Shown here: positions 12,580-25,033 of the stretch, in pieces
Position numbering within the stretch: position 1 is the first letter of the stretch
How the letters are laid out: each line of letters starts with the position of its first letter
Origin: Spongilla lacustris
Lineage: Eukaryota; Porifera; Demospongiae; Spongillida; Spongillidae
Assembly: GCA_949361645.1 (NCBI GenBank)
Contig: OX442433.1
Coordinates: forward strand, 6,648,029 to 6,712,028
Length of the DNA: 64,000 nt
Direction: 5' to 3'
The notes under the pieces: generated by a model
Seen by the model: only the letters and a program-made list of their open reading frames with translations
Database searches by the model: none
Told to the model about the DNA's origin: nothing
Position numbers and translations under genes: made by a program

Positions 12580-13367
12580 TGCCCTAGTGACTATGGTTTT
12601 GTATTGCGAGTGAACGGAGCTGCCTGGATAATGCCATTCCTCATGATCCGTGGGCAAATTATTTAAGCAGCTAAGTCTGGTACTGTGTGGGAACAACAGT
12701 ACAAGGACCTCAGTACCTTCGTTCGCAGGTTTTCTTGTGATAAAGGAAAGCGAACCACCTGTCTTCGCTCACAATCGTGTTTTTTCGAGGCATTTTCCGA
12801 ATAGCGGCAAGAAAAGTGCCCCCAAACTACGTAACCCTGTGTTTAGGCTTTGCCTAACACACCAATAACAAAAGGACCCCGCGGCCGAGCTCCAAAGGGC
12901 AAATTAAAAATCAAGAGGCTGTAACATCCTGTATCAGAATGTGAATGTCAAATCAAAATTTGATTCGACGCGTTTTTTTTGTTTTTTTTTTTGCTGCGGC
13001 TATTTTAAAGGATGTAGGCACTTGTTACTGTACAGTTTATCCAGCACCAGCATCTCCATCGAGCAGCAGTTCAGTGACACCTCCAACTATAGCTAAGATA
13101 TATTATCTCTGGTTAGCAGTATAAGTCACTAAAGAAGATCTAGCAGGCCTAGCAGCTGCTCAGTGACTTTACTGATGCATCAACAATCTTGATTGCAGCT
13201 TATTTTTCCTGCTACAAGGTTTCGATCTCCCTCTACGAGCAGGTCACAGCCGTACGTATAAAATTCGCGAAACTTACATCAGAAGATAGTGCCCAAGGTA
13301 ATAGGTTGACTTCAGTGTCTTTTTATGCATACATAAGGTACACCAGGGCAGAGGCACACAGAATAAC
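12580..13367. other. Intergenic, no gene recognised
   Basis: Contains a 72-codon plus-strand reading frame without an ATG start and T-rich tracts (12964-12990). I see no splice-linked exons, RNA gene or domain. Confidence 0.6.
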
Positions 13368-14189
13368 CAGGGGCGGATACAGGATTTTGTGTTAGGGGGG
13401 GCATATAGGGATGGGAATGGGGGCGTGCCCCGGCCTCCGAACTTGCCAGGGTGTCTGGGAAAGTGCAGTAAGCACCATCATCTCCGCCCCAAAACCCTAG
13501 CCACTGGTTTTTTTGTTTTTTTTTTGCACTTTTGGAAGTTATAAAACAGGTATTCACATATACAAATGATAAAGATACCTATAACAGTCACACTTCACAA
13601 ATAGTGTCATCCTCCGAGGGTGTTTTCGACTATATATAGCTGTCAATGATAGCATCAGTATTAAGTTCAATCAATATCTTTGTGCACATACAATAACATT
13701 AACGCATTAAATTTAAATCTGTCTTCTCCCATAGTGCTGCATGCGATAGACATTTTAAATAAATCTCAAAGAGGAATTAGCTTTTTCCACTCCACTTGAT
13801 GTTCCAGAGGTAAATAGCAGTAGCTCAGTTGTAATGGATGGATGTATACCTTCTTGGTCATGGTCGGTATATTGACTTTGTACTAGTACTGGTTCCTGAC
13901 CGGTACCTACTGCATCTATATATGATTGGTAAAATGCACCGAACTTTGGGGAGGGGCACTAACCTGGTTCGCTCTCAAAACTTTCTGGCAATGTTGCCAA
14001 ATCAGGGTCTGGAAGGCACTCAAGAGTGGACTCTGCTTTCTTCACTACAAAATATAGTAAAGTCTCACTCGTATGATTAATGATTCATTGGCACATACAC
14101 AGCAATGGCCTGGTCAGCTGACGCTTAGCCATGGGATCCGGACTCCGCAGATCTACTACTTTCCTGACGGCAATAAAAATTGAAATTCG

Positions 14190-14666
14190 CAATGTACGAA
14201 CTGAACGCTGAACGAATGTACGAACTGAACGCTGAACGAATGTACGAACTGAACGCTGAACGAATGTACGAACTGAACGCTGAACGAATGTACGAACTGA
14301 ACGCTGAACGAATGTACGAACTGAACGCTGAACGAATGTACGAACTGAACGCTGAACGAATGTACGAACTGAACGCTGAACGAATGTACGAACTGAACGC
14401 TGAACGAATGTACGAACTGAACGCTGAACGAATGTACGAACTGAACGCTGAACGAATGTACGAACTGAACGCTGAACGAATGTACGAACTGAACGCTGAA
14501 CGAATGTACGAACTGAACGCTGAACGAATGTACGAACTGAACGCTGAACGAATGTACGAACTGAACGCTGAACGAATGTACGAACTGAACGCTGAACGAA
14601 TGTACGAACTGAACGCTGAACGAATGTACGAACTGAACGCTGAACGAATGTACGAACTGAACGCTC
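14190..14666. repeat. 24-bp satellite, about 20 near-identical copies
   Basis: Unit aatgtacgaactgaacgctg plus aacg, essentially identical throughout. With a period of 24 and no stops in several frames, it yields repeat peptides on both strands (MYELNAER on plus, VRTFVQRS on minus). It sits inside the hAT-like element. Confidence 0.97.
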
Positions 14667-14712
14667 AAAAGCACAATTATAGAAAAAGTGCCACGTGTCA
14701 GGGGTGATACTT

Positions 14713-14774
14713 AGCACGTACAACAGGTTTAGCGCCTGCAAGATCTTGCAGGCGCTAAACCTGTTGTACGTGCT
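14713..14774. repeat. Perfect 62-bp palindrome
   Basis: The left arm agcacgtacaacaggtttag continues gcgcctgcaag and is followed without spacer by its exact reverse complement; the centre is AGATCT. It would extrude as a perfect cruciform or hairpin. Confidence 0.97.
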
Positions 14775-15157
14775 CGAGCTATACATGTAATTATTTCATT
14801 ACAATGGACAGGAGGCGTATCCTTATTAGTTAGGAGGGCATAAGCCGGGTTTGCCCCCCCCCCCCTGTATCCGCCACTGATAACAAAACCGTAGCCATGC
14901 AGGTAAGCCGTCTGGACGTGACGTCACGTGTAATTTTCGGCGTTCTTTGGTGTAATCAACTTCATTGCTTCACGCGCAACTGGTCCATTACATATTATTA
15001 TTTTTATTGCTAGGTTAATAAATTGCAAAATTTAGTTAATTGATGGCACGGAGCGGGTCACGCACGCGTTGACTGGGCACGAGACCCACAAAAGCGATGG
15101 TAAAGGGGCGGGGCTGTTCTATGGCAACGGAATGACGGAGCGAATAACTGTAAGTAA

Positions 15158-15796
15158 ATGTGTTGCCAATTCTTATTATTAAGACTCCCCGTCTCGTTAA
15201 AGCATGCAAAACAAGTCACTTTGAACGTCGCCACCTTGACCGACACCACTCTTCCAAATTATGGTCAGTTCGCCGCCGCCCCCAGTCCTCTCCGATCGTA
15301 CCTCCTCGTCAGGCAGAAGAAGCGTGCAGCGAAAAGCAGTCAGCACTCCACCACGGCGAGTGACACGGTAGAAGGAGAATTTTTCACCACACCTGGGAAT
15401 GATGCAACCCCATGGTCACCACGTATCCAGACCGCAGCTGAAACAACCAATCTAACCAAGGAGAGGGACTCAAACCCGCCTGTCAGTCTATCCGAGCTTC
15501 AGAGTCAGAAAAATCACGTATGCTTTCGGGAGGCAGAGCTCCAGAAGGTCAGGCAACTTAAAGAGGCCAGTAAAGTGGTACCACACCGTGTGGCCCGCCC
15601 TCTTTACATGAACGGCCAATGTGCTCACGTGCACCAGCAACAGATGGATACTTTAGCAGGTGCGGTTTGGACTCCCAATCCCGACCTTTACTACGGCAAG
15701 GGTATTAAAGCAGGTAAAATCCGATCCAAACCGGTAACTGGTCTGGGGAAGAGCGCTCGCGCCACAAACGGCACTGAGACTGCTACAGCAGACTAG
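15158..15796 (+). CDS. Small gene of unknown function, about 212 codons
   Basis: Single open frame, basic, no signal peptide or membrane segment. I do not recognise it. The C-terminal half looks most like real protein: a charged helix (FREAELQKVRQLKEAS), then PHRVARPLYMNGQ, an aromatic-rich block (AVWTPNPDLYYGKGIKAGK) and an ST-rich tail. The start is uncertain. The ATG at 15158 directly follows a consensus donor (ACT|GTAAGT at 15149/15150) that would end a tiny exon beginning at the ATG 15131, so the first 25 residues may be intronic. A CRE/E-box (GACGTCACGTG, ending 14930) lies about 200 bp upstream. Short, ordered, PxxY/WxP-rich proteins of this kind are often ciliary or cytoskeletal, but that is speculation. 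Confidence 0.6.
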   Translation: MCCQFLLLRLPVSLKHAKQVTLNVATLTDTTLPNYGQFAAAPSPLRSYLLVRQKKRAAKSSQHSTTASDTVEGEFFTTPGNDATPWSPRIQTAAETTNLTKERDSNPPVSLSELQSQKNHVCFREAELQKVRQLKEASKVVPHRVARPLYMNGQCAHVHQQQMDTLAGAVWTPNPDLYYGKGIKAGKIRSKPVTGLGKSARATNGTETATAD

Positions 15797-16924
15797 TCTA
15801 GGCGAACAATGAGATGTGCTGAGAAGGCACACCTGTGCAGAAGTACGCCTTTTTGAATTGTATGCAACAACAATACTAACAACAACAGCAGCAGCAGCAA
15901 TAACAGCAACAACAGCAATTATAATAATGTGTTCCAGGTTAACTTAATTAATAGTGCAGGATTAGAGTTGAACTTTAGGCCTATATGCAGTACATGCAGC
16001 TCCTAGGTGTTTAGTCTAAAAATAATACTGCTGCCATTGCTGTTGTTATAATAATAATCATTGTCATCATCGTAGAGCATTACACTGATGTGCCAGAATG
16101 CTAGAGTTTTAACTTGCTAGGAAAAAAGCACATGTTTAGTTTTCTGTAATGTGTACATCTATGTATTGCTATATTCCAGTTATAGATAAATAAATAAATA
16201 AAATACTAATACCTGCATCTCAACTTGTGTTGATATGCCTGATGAAGCACAGGTCATTCTAAATATGGTGGCTTGGACTTCCTTTGACACCTGACAGCAC
16301 TCCATCATGGGCCCACTTTGCCATCACAACATGGATGCTTGTGAACATCACATGCTTCCTTGTCGTTTTGGGGGTGATGTAATAACCAGACTGACTTCTG
16401 AATTCTGCCACAAGGCATGCCTTTCCCCACAAATTAAGTGGCATTCCTCCTGAATACAATCCAGACCAGCAGCCAGACTGGTTCCTCTCACACCCAGCTG
16501 CATGTGACATAAAGGCCATCCCATTTTTACAACAAGTGGCTCAAACCTGTGGCCATGCAGCTGAGATGGGAGAAGAGGCCAAGTGCTCTAGAAATGATGA
16601 GGCATGTGCCCTTAGAGGATGGTCATGCATCCCTTTGGTTATGGAAGGATTTGGGGGATGGGGCAATGTAATGATGTATTTTCAACCCTGTCCAAAAAAG
16701 TAGCTACCCAGCTGTGTCGACCTCTAAGTGAGGTTATGTCAACCACGTACAGTCACCTCACCCTCATAGGCAGAATGCCAGGGCAATTTTGGCCAGATGT
16801 GTCCCACCAACCTCCTCTTGTGACTTTTAATTGTAGTGCTTCCTTTATATAGTTGTATGTATAATTGTGTATTCAATATTATAATTGTTCATTTTAAAAA
16901 AGAAAAAAAAGAACACAACTGTTG
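15797..16924. other. 3' UTR candidate and intergenic sequence
   Basis: Starts with an (ACA/GCA/ATA)n trinucleotide stretch (15864-15930). Repeated AATAAA signals at about 16184-16204 would serve the gene ending at 15796. From 16210 to 16850 there are only broken reading frames on both strands with no recognisable domain, possibly an old transposon remnant. An A-rich run (16900-16912) precedes the minus-strand gene's stop. Confidence 0.45.
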
Positions 16925-18133
16925 CTACTCCTCCTTGGCTGTCTTGGGTCGGGGAATGTGGGCACGCTTAGAAATGGCCGTTAAGCAGTACCAGGCAATG
17001 TGGAAGAGCCAGTATACCCACAAGTGACTGGACAAGATGAAGAATAGGAACCAGAGCAGACTCCACATCATTGCCAACCAGTTATCCTTCGCCTCGTTCA
17101 ACACACGGTCCTCACCTGAAGGAACCAGTGTCGAGTAGAGATGCTGCCAAATGTTCCTGTCCTGTTCCAAAATCTCCATAACGCTTGCTCGATGCGACTC
17201 CTCTTGTGAGTTCAACACCAGTAGAGATAGAGAAAGGGACGGGGACACGTAAACCCTCAGGGTTGGGCTAACGCTAAAGATGGTGTCGCGGGGGAGGATA
17301 GGTAAGAGGCACTCGACCTCACCCTCCTGCTGCTCCCGGGCACAATTGAGCCACCATCCGAACAGATAGCGGTTGTGGGCGAGGGGGATATGCTCCGTAG
17401 AATGCATGCGTGCGCCTTGGGCATTCTGCAACAGGTGAGTCATGGCTACACCGAAGTTTGTGACGTGCTTGAGTGTGGTGACAAGCCCTTGTTGGTCATT
17501 GAAAGAGGAGTCTTCCATGCCGACGGACATCAGCGCATCCCTCCATGCCTCCGCCGAACCCTGTCGCTCCTGGAGTGCCTCGGTGAACTGTACGACAACC
17601 TTACCACGCTCGCCCAAGCCGTCCAACTGGGAAGTGTCCTCCATGTTGGATTCTGCCGGTAGCGCAGTAAGCAAGCTTTTCAAACTCGCGGATAAATATC
17701 CCTTGAAAACGCGGTTATCGTAGTCTTTGTCCGCTAATACGGTCTTGATCGGGTCGTTAAAGGTAGCGGCCTCGTAGCCTTCCAACAAAATCGGTAGCGT
17801 CGCGCTGGCTATAGCTAGCACCACGGCGCTAGGAACGGTCACCGACGAGTTCCACTCCAGACCAGAGGTGAGGGAGCGTACAAGGCATTTGTCCTCGTGA
17901 AAGAACAGAACAGATGCTGCACCTGAGGCGGCTTTGTTAGGAAAACTCGCCTGCATCGCTTTAACTTTTTGAGACGTATTCTCGACCACAAACTCTTTCC
18001 ATGGCGAAGTCTTTTCCGTGTCTACAGTTGCGAGGTGGGCTTGAAGGTGATCCAGAGGGTCGTGTGGAAGGACCTGTCCGGAAGCTAGAAAAGTGACGAA
18101 TGCTAGCTGGAGTGCTAAGAGCAGCGGTTGCAT
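16925..18133 (-). CDS. Single-exon ER/secretory membrane protein with degenerate serine beta-lactamase-like fold
   Basis: 402 residues. A hydrophobic signal peptide (MQPLLLALQLAFVTFLASG) begins the protein. One transmembrane segment lies near residue 360 (WSLLWFLFFILSS), perhaps with a second half-hydrophobic turn, before a basic tail ending KTAKEE. The lumenal part follows the order of serine beta-lactamase/PBP-like hydrolases: a Ser-containing helix (SAVVLAIASATLPILLEGYE), NDPI, SLKSLLT, an LMSVGMEDSSF block like the family's PLGMxDTSF, a TTLKHVTNFGVAMTHLL helix and YLFGWWLNC. The nucleophile motif SxxK reads S-A-V-V and no YxN motif is visible, so it is probably catalytically dead. The ATG at 18133 is used; the upstream GTG is not a start. 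The fold call is inference from pattern order. Confidence 0.75.
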   Translation of the reverse strand: MQPLLLALQLAFVTFLASGQVLPHDPLDHLQAHLATVDTEKTSPWKEFVVENTSQKVKAMQASFPNKAASGAASVLFFHEDKCLVRSLTSGLEWNSSVTVPSAVVLAIASATLPILLEGYEAATFNDPIKTVLADKDYDNRVFKGYLSASLKSLLTALPAESNMEDTSQLDGLGERGKVVVQFTEALQERQGSAEAWRDALMSVGMEDSSFNDQQGLVTTLKHVTNFGVAMTHLLQNAQGARMHSTEHIPLAHNRYLFGWWLNCAREQQEGEVECLLPILPRDTIFSVSPTLRVYVSPSLSLSLLVLNSQEESHRASVMEILEQDRNIWQHLYSTLVPSGEDRVLNEAKDNWLAMMWSLLWFLFFILSSHLWVYWLFHIAWYCLTAISKRAHIPRPKTAKEE

Positions 18134-19007
18134 CACAGGAATAAATTACCTCTGAGACTTCAAAAGCATTTTAACACACGTGATTGAGGTCGGCTTATTT
18201 AAGTCTTTTTCCAATCACGTGAGCAAAAGTTGACCTTTGGATTAATTAAAACCAATAAACACCCAATTTAGTCTCGTACATGTACCGCAATTCAGATATT
18301 AGTTCGACCTACATGTAGTACTCTGTACCCTGTGCAACAAAGAAAAAAAAAACTAAGCGACAATGGTCTCATTGTAAGTAGCTTTGGTATCTCACCACAA
18401 TCTATCACTAAGACTATGATCGCTTCGCCTTTGGTCTCTGGGTACAGACAACTCCTGCCGCCGACATGCACTGTAAGAAATAAATGCTAAGTAACTTCCT
18501 GTCACATATACAATGTAGGACCGGGCACGACCTTTTTTTTTTGTTCCCTATGAGCGCATGAATGAGCGCACGATATTCTCGCTCGCTAGTTGCAACATGC
18601 TGAACGATCCGATCGATCGTCGGTTCCCCGATAAAGGCGGGTAGCGTTTTTAAAATGACTTCATAAATTGGGTGGAACGTACTAACGTTCCATTGTAATA
18701 CACGGTCTTTAGCTATACATATAGCTTTATGAAAGTACTTTCAACTTGGTTATTATTTTTATCATAGTCTCGGCCCCAGACTCTAACATGTTACAGCGCG
18801 GATGGTTACATCACCGCACGTTCGTAATGGGCGTGGCGATTACGAAGTGCGGTGATGTAACCATCCGCGCTGTGACGTTAAGAGTCTGGGGCCGAGACTA
18901 TATGTAATAATAGTCGTAACTAATTTTGTCGGTTTCTTGCACATACCAAAGATTAAGTCGTCTGACTCGTCTTCCCGTTCAGCTGCGCGCAGGGCGCAGA
19001 ACATACA
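18134..19007. promoter_or_regulatory. Divergent intergenic region with two ATCACGTG-type E-boxes
   Basis: Region between the minus-strand membrane-protein gene and SLC6. CACGTGATTG at 18177 and ATCACGTGA at 18215-18222 lie 40-90 bp upstream of the minus-strand ATG, spaced about 39 bp apart in inverted arrangement. The SLC6-proximal half is occupied by a fold-back element. Confidence 0.5.
18764..18902. mobile_element. Short fold-back MITE just upstream of SLC6
   Basis: 139-bp inverted repeat. The left arm atagtctcggccccagactc is mirrored by the right arm gagtctggggccgagactat, and the match continues through a GCGCGGATGGTTACATCACC block. The loop is around 18829-18838. It ends about 105 bp before the SLC6 start codon, so it may contribute promoter or 5' UTR sequence. 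Confidence 0.88.
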
Positions 19008-21238
19008 ATGAAAAAGCCCGAGGAATACCAGCTTGTGCCTGTAGAAGGGGACGCTGGGAAGAGACCAGTTAATGACTCCGAAGGCGAGGAGTCACCAGAG
19101 GCGCTGAAACAAAAGGAGGAAAACAAACGGGAGCAGTGGGACAACAAAGTACAGTTCTTACTCACTCTAATCGGCTATGCAATTGGTCTTGGAAGCGTAT
19201 GGCGGTTTCCATACCTTGTAGCCAGAAATGGTGGCAGTAAGTATATAATAAATTTAGTAGCAGTTCTTCTATAGATCTTTCGCGTCACACCCCGCTTTCA
19301 TTCCCCTATCTTCCCCTTCCCCAGGCCTTTCATCCCCTTCCCCCCCCCCCCCCCCCATTTACATGTAGCTCCTACCTTCACCTTCCACATCAATTCTATC
19401 CTCTCTCTTCTCAGTCCACACTACACCCTATATCAGTAGCCTCTGGTGTTGTGCATTGCCCTCACACCTTGCTCCACTCCTAGTTGCCTTCATCTTGCTC
19501 TACGTTATCATGCTTTTCATCCTCGGAATCCCACTCTTCTACCTTGAGGTCACATTGGGGCAATCAACAAACAAGGGGCCTATTGCCGTGTGGTCCAAGA
19601 TTGCCCCCGGTCTGACAGGAGTTGGTATCGCCATGACAGTCATCAATGTCTACATCATCCTCTATTACACCGTCATCATTGGGTGGATAGACCTTTACCT
19701 GGTCAGCTCGTTCTCCTCCCCACTCCCATGGGCGGAGTGCTTCGGGTGCACTGTCACGGGCAACTCCAGTGATCAGCAGGCATGCCTGTCGCAAATGGGC
19801 ATGGGGACCGGGAATGTACTCGCAGGAAGAGTGTTGGATGAGTTCTACTCATGCTGGAATGACTCAACCAAGTAGGAAAAAACATTTCGAGTTTACCATT
19901 TTCACTATGGATACCATGTTGCTATGAACATGTTCCACTGGTTTATGGAGGTTATTAAAAATACTTTTTTTTTTTTTTCCCTTGCAGGTATTACTGGTAC
20001 CACACAGCCCTTGGGGCCAGCGGGAGCATTGGGACTGCAGGCGAGTTCAACTGGAAGGTGTTCTTGGCCATTTTCATCACCTACTTGATCATCTATTTGT
20101 GCATATTCAGAGGTTTGGCATGGGCAGGCAAGGTAAGGAAGAGGGGCGATGGGTGCCTGAAGTACAAGATCTGATGTATTTTCTCTTCTCCCCATCTCCT
20201 CCTCCCTCCACTTCCCTCCACCTCCCATCTCCTCCCTCCTCCTTTCCCTCTCATTCTTCTCCCTCCTCCCCTCTCCTCCACCTCCCCTCTCTACCTTTTC
20301 AGGTGATCTACATCACAGCAACCCTGCCACTTGTGGTGCTTCTATGTCTGTTCTTCAGAGCAGTGACTCTTCCTGGAGCCCAGAGTGGTCTGGAGTGCAT
20401 GCTCATTCCTGATGAAGGAACGGTGGTAAGACGTTCACTGATGGAGGAGTGGGTAGGGCACAAATGGGCAGGGTCACAGGGGAGAAGTGGGGAGGGTGTT
20501 GTGGAAGGGCCACATGACTGTTGTGGAAGGGTCACATGACTGTTGGGAGAGGGTCACATGACTGTTGGGGAAGGATCACATGACTTGATCACATGACTGT
20601 TAGGGGAGGGTCACATGACTGTTGGGGGAGGGAGAGGACAATAATATTGACCAGAAAGAAGGTACCAAATAATATTGACAGGAAAGGATACGGTCTTTGT
20701 ACGCTTACTCTACACTTTTGCTTCAGATGAGGAAGATGCAGGACCCTCAGATGTGGCTGGAAGCATCTACACAAGTGTTTTTTGCACTTGGTTTGGGAAT
20801 GGGACCTCTGATTGGATTGTCAAGCCATTCAAAGCGTTCGTCCCACGTTCTGAGAGATGCCATTGTCATTGGTGTCATACTGCTGGTTGTGTCCTTGTTT
20901 GCAGCCACTGTTGTATTCTCAGTGGTTGGGTTCAAGGCCCAGCTGATGAAAATGGATGCTTGTGAGCTAGTGGTGAGGCTAAGAGTATGTGTGTGTGTGT
21001 GTGGTGTGTGGTATGTGGTGTGTGTGTGGTGTGTGTGGTGTGTGTGTGGTGTGTGTGTGGTGTGTGTGTGGTGTGTGTGGTGTGTGTGTGTGTGTGGTAT
21101 GTATGTGTTGTATGGGATGATGTGTTTGTGTTGAGTGTGTATTTTGTATGTGTGTTTGTGTTGTGTGTGTATGGTGCTATCACGGGTTGTGCTAGTGGAT
21201 CTATGTGTGTATTTGGCATGAAAGAACTTTGCATTCCG

Positions 21239-21294
<56 letters not shown>

Positions 21295-24200
21295 TGTGTG
21301 CATATGTGTGTACAGGTGCATAACCACATGCACCTATCTACTTGGCCCCCCCCCCCCCCCCTCCTCTCTACAGAAGGCACAGGGTACAGGAATGATCTTT
21401 GTGGTGCTTACTGAAGCACTCAACCACATGCCCGGGGCACCCTTCTGGTCAGTCCTCTTCTTCCTCATGCTGCTTCTCCTGGGCGTGGACAGTCAGCTTG
21501 GCAGCATCAACACACTTGTCACCATCCTCACTGACTGGAAACCACTGGCCAAGGTGCACACAGAGTATATGGCAGGTGGGAGGTGTCTGCCACACCCACT
21601 ACAGCTCGTATTCATCAACCTTCCACCTTGTCCCTTTCCCTCTGCTCCTCTCACTCCCTCTGTTCCCTTGCACATTCCCATACACTCACACCCTGACTCA
21701 TCCCATACACTCACTCTCCCCCACACTCATCTCTCCCTCACATAACTCACCGCATACACTCACTCTCCCTCCATACACTCACACCCTCACACATAACATT
21801 CACTCCTCCCTCACTCACCCCATACACCCCCTCCCACACAACACTCACCCCGTACACACATCCACACAACATTCACCCCATACACCCACTCTTCCTCCCA
21901 CACGAAACACTCACCCCATACACTCACACCCTCCCACACAAAACACTCACACCCTCCCACACAACACTCACCCTATACACACACTACCCTCCCACACAAC
22001 ACTCACCCCATACACTCACACCCTCCCACACAACACTACCCCATACACACACACAACACTCACCATTACACTCACACCCTCCCACACAACACTCACCACA
22101 CCCTCCCACACAACACTCACCCCATACACACACTACCCTCCCACACAACACTCACCCTATACACTCACACCCTCTCACACCCTCCCACATGAAACACAGG
22201 GTTTGTCTGTGCTGCTCTGTTTGTGTTCACCATACCTTTCACGTTTGGAAATGGTGTCTACCTGTTTGACTTGTTTGACCGGTTTGCGGCCACACTTCCT
22301 CTGCTGCTTGTGGGACTTTTTGAGTTCATTGCTGTGGCCTGGGTATTTGGCGTTGGAAGGTAATGTGCTGATACTCAACAGCCGAATACCAAAAGATGGC
22401 TATGGGCATCTTTGCAGTTACTGTGCATTATTATTAATCGTAATAGGTATTCTGACCCCTATAGCACTACTTCTGACCCCTATAGCACTACTTCTGACCC
22501 CTATAGCACTACTTCTGACCCCTATAGCACTACTTCTGACCCCTATAGCACTACTTCTGACCCCTATAGCACTACTTCTGACCCCTATAGCACTACTCCT
22601 GACCCCTATAGCACTACTCCTGACCCCTATAGCACTACTTCTGACCCCTATGGCACTACTTCTGACCCCTATGGCACTACTTCTGACCCCTATGGCACTA
22701 GTTCTGATCCCTATAGCACTACTTCTGACCCCTATGGCACTACTTCTGACCCCTATGGCACTACTTCTGACCCCTATAGCACTACTTCTGACCCCTATAG
22801 CACTACTTCTGACCCCTATAGCACTACTTCTGATCCCTATGGCACTACTTCTGACCCCTATAGCACTACTTCTGACCCCTATGGCACTAATTGTGACCCC
22901 TATGGCACTAATTGTGACCCCTATGGCACTAATTGTGACCCCTATGGCACTAATTGTGACTCCTATGGCACTAATTGTGACCCCTATGGCACTAATTGTG
23001 ACCCCTATGGCACTTCATGTGACAATTAGTGCCATAGGGGTCAGGAGTAGTTACTCCTGACCCCTATAGCACTAATTGTGACCTCTATGGCACTAATTGT
23101 GACCCTATCCATCCCCTATGGCACTAGTTCTGACCCCTATAGCACTACTTCTGACCCCTATAGCACTATTTCTGACCCCTATAGCACTACTTCTGACCCC
23201 TATGGCACTAGTTCTGACCCCTATAGCACTACTTCTGACCCCTATAGCACTACTTCTGACCCCTATAGCACTACTTCTGACCCCTATGGCACTAGTTCTG
23301 ACCCCTATAGCACTACTTCTGACCCCTATAGCACTACTTCTGACCCCTATAGCACTACTTCTGACCCCTATGGCACTAGTTCTGACCCCTATAGCACTAC
23401 TTCTGACCCCTATAGCACTATTTCTGACCCCTATAGCACTACTTCTGACCCCTATGGCACTAGTTCTGACCCCTATAGCACTACTTCTGACCCCTATAGC
23501 ACTACTTCTGACCCCTATAGCACTACTTCTGACCCCTATGGCACTAGTTCTGACCCCTATAGCACTACTTCTGACCCCTATGGCACTAGTTCTGACCCCT
23601 ATAGCACTACTTCTGACCCCTATGGCACTAGTTCTGACCCCTATAGCACTACTTCTGACCCCTATGGCACTAGTTCTGACCCCTATAGCACTACTTCTGA
23701 CCCCTATGGCACTACTTCTGACCCCTATAGCACTACTTCTGACCCTGACCCCTTGGTATCATGTCTTGTGAGAGTGTTTCTCGGTACCTTGCAGATTCTT
23801 TGTGGATGTGGCAGAACCCATAAGTCGCTGGTTGCGGTACCTCTGGATGGCTCTCTGGACCTTCATCAACCCACTGATTATGGCTGTCATTGTCATTGGA
23901 AGCATCGTCATGGAGTCCTTAGAGTCCCTGACATATAAAGTTTTCAGGGATGTAAGTCTGCATTGTGTGATTGTATGGTGGTGTTAGATGTACCCCCATT
24001 AGGGTGTCAGCCAAGCATAGATGTACCCCCATTAAGGTGTCAGCCAAGCATAGATGTACCCCCATTAAGGTGTCAGCCAAGCATAGATGTACCCCCATCA
24101 GGGTGTCAGCCAAGCATAGATGTACCCCCATTAAGGTGTCAGCCAAGCATAGATGTACCCCCATTAGGGTGTCAGCCAAGCATAGATGTACCCCCATCAG

Positions 24201-24726
24201 GATGTCAGCCAAGCATAGATGTACCCCCCATTAAGGTGTCAGCCAAGCATAGATGTACCCCCATCAGGGTGTCAGCCAAGCATAGATGTACCCCCATTAG
24301 GGTGTCAGCCAAGCATAGATGTACCCCCATTAGGGTGTTAACCAAGCATAGATGTACCCCCATCAGGGTGTCAGCCAAGCATAATATGCCCCCATTAGGG
24401 TGTTAACCAAGCATAGATGTACCCCTTCCAATACACTCCCACAGGAGAAGGAGGTCTCAGCAGAATACCCGTACTGGGCTGCATTCCTTGGTGCTGTCAT
24501 TGTCTTCTCCTCGGTCCTCGCCATACCACTTTTCTTGATTGCACGCCTTCTGCTCGTCCCGAAGGCAAGAACAGACGCCATCCAATTCCTCCTCTGTGAT
24601 GGGACCCCAGCTAGAGAACTTGTGGAGAGTAGCAAGCACAGCTGCTGCAAGGCACTCTGTTTCCATGGCACCATAGATGAAGCCAAGGAAGCACTTATAA
24701 AGGAAGACAATGAGGAACACAGATAG
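19008..24726 (+). CDS. SLC6: SLC6 sodium/chloride-dependent neurotransmitter or amino-acid transporter
   Basis: Complete, nine exons: 19008-19236, 19484-19871, 19988-20132, 20303-20425, 20727-20972, 21374-21575, 22200-22359, 23795-23951, 24445-24726. All phases agree and give 643 residues, normal for the family. An acidic cytosolic N-terminus leads into the TM1 signature (WDNKVQFLLTLIGYAIGLGS, then VWRFPYL) with its unwound sodium-site Gly. GIPLFYLEVTLGQ follows (TM2). There is an N-glycosylatable extracellular loop (TGNSSD). TM6 reads STQVFFALGLGMGPLIGLSS and TM8 LLLLGVDSQLGS. The exon 1-2 junction gives NGG-I-A-F where most members have NGGGAF. The TM6 pattern is closer to the amino-acid (B0AT/NTT4) branch than to monoamine carriers, but substrate is not assignable. 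Introns 5-8 are filled with tandem repeats. Confidence 0.95.
20985..21345. repeat. (TG)n-rich microsatellite tract (SLC6 intron 5)
   Basis: Alternating (TG)n and TGTGGTG tracts fill most of the intron; the acceptor follows a poly-C run. Confidence 0.95.
21650..22190. repeat. Minisatellite, ccctcccacacaacactcac type (SLC6 intron 6)
   Basis: Irregular 30-40 bp units combining ccctcccacacaacactcac with cccatacactcaca. It fills the intron between the exons ending 21575 and starting 22200. Confidence 0.9.
22447..23750. repeat. 20-bp minisatellite in two blocks (SLC6 intron 7)
   Basis: About 60 copies of ctgacccctatagcactact and variants (tggcacta, aattgtga). The second block (from 23110) shows higher-order structure, with a tggcactagt variant recurring every four units and later every two. 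The blocks are separated by a short inverted segment (23022-23078). Confidence 0.95.
23978..24425. repeat. 33-bp minisatellite (SLC6 intron 8)
   Basis: About 13 units of agatgtacccccattagggt plus gtcagccaagcat, with ttaagg, atcagg and gttaacc variants. The array runs to within about 20 bp of the exon 9 acceptor. Confidence 0.95.
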
Positions 24727-25033
24727 ATATCCTAACAAGCTGCTCATTTTTTTAAAACTAGACATACCCCTCCCCTCAGCCATGCTGCCAACTTGATGAA
24801 ATTAATTCCTTGCAAGTGTACATGTGTGGTTTGGTTACTTGGTGGTGTGTGGTTTACAAATCAGGGCTGGACTGTGGGGGCAACCCACATCCCCCACCTG
24901 CCCTGCCTCCCACTTCAGCTACCCACAACAGGTGATCAGTATGGTACTTGGCACTCTACAAGGTGATCATGATGCACGTTTTACGTTACCTAAAAAAAAA
25001 ATTCTTTAGTTCTACTAATCTGGGGCCTAATTC
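24727..25033. other. Tail-to-tail intergenic region SLC6/SSR1
   Basis: 307 bp between two stop codons on opposite strands. Holds an A-tract near 24990 and no AATAAA on the plus strand that I could find. Both 3' UTRs must be short or overlap. Confidence 0.6.

Larger units (their letters stand above)
13368..14879. mobile_element. hAT-like non-autonomous element
   Basis: The ends form short terminal inverted repeats: CAGGGGCGGATACAGG on the left and CCTGTATCCGCCACTG on the right. Next to each lies a G- or C-run. The CAGnGGCGGATnCAGG form is typical of hAT transposon termini. No transposase is encoded. Flanks (agaataac / ataacaaa) share only a partial match, so the 8-bp target duplication is uncertain. 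The interior carries a 24-bp satellite and a perfect palindrome, described separately. Confidence 0.6.
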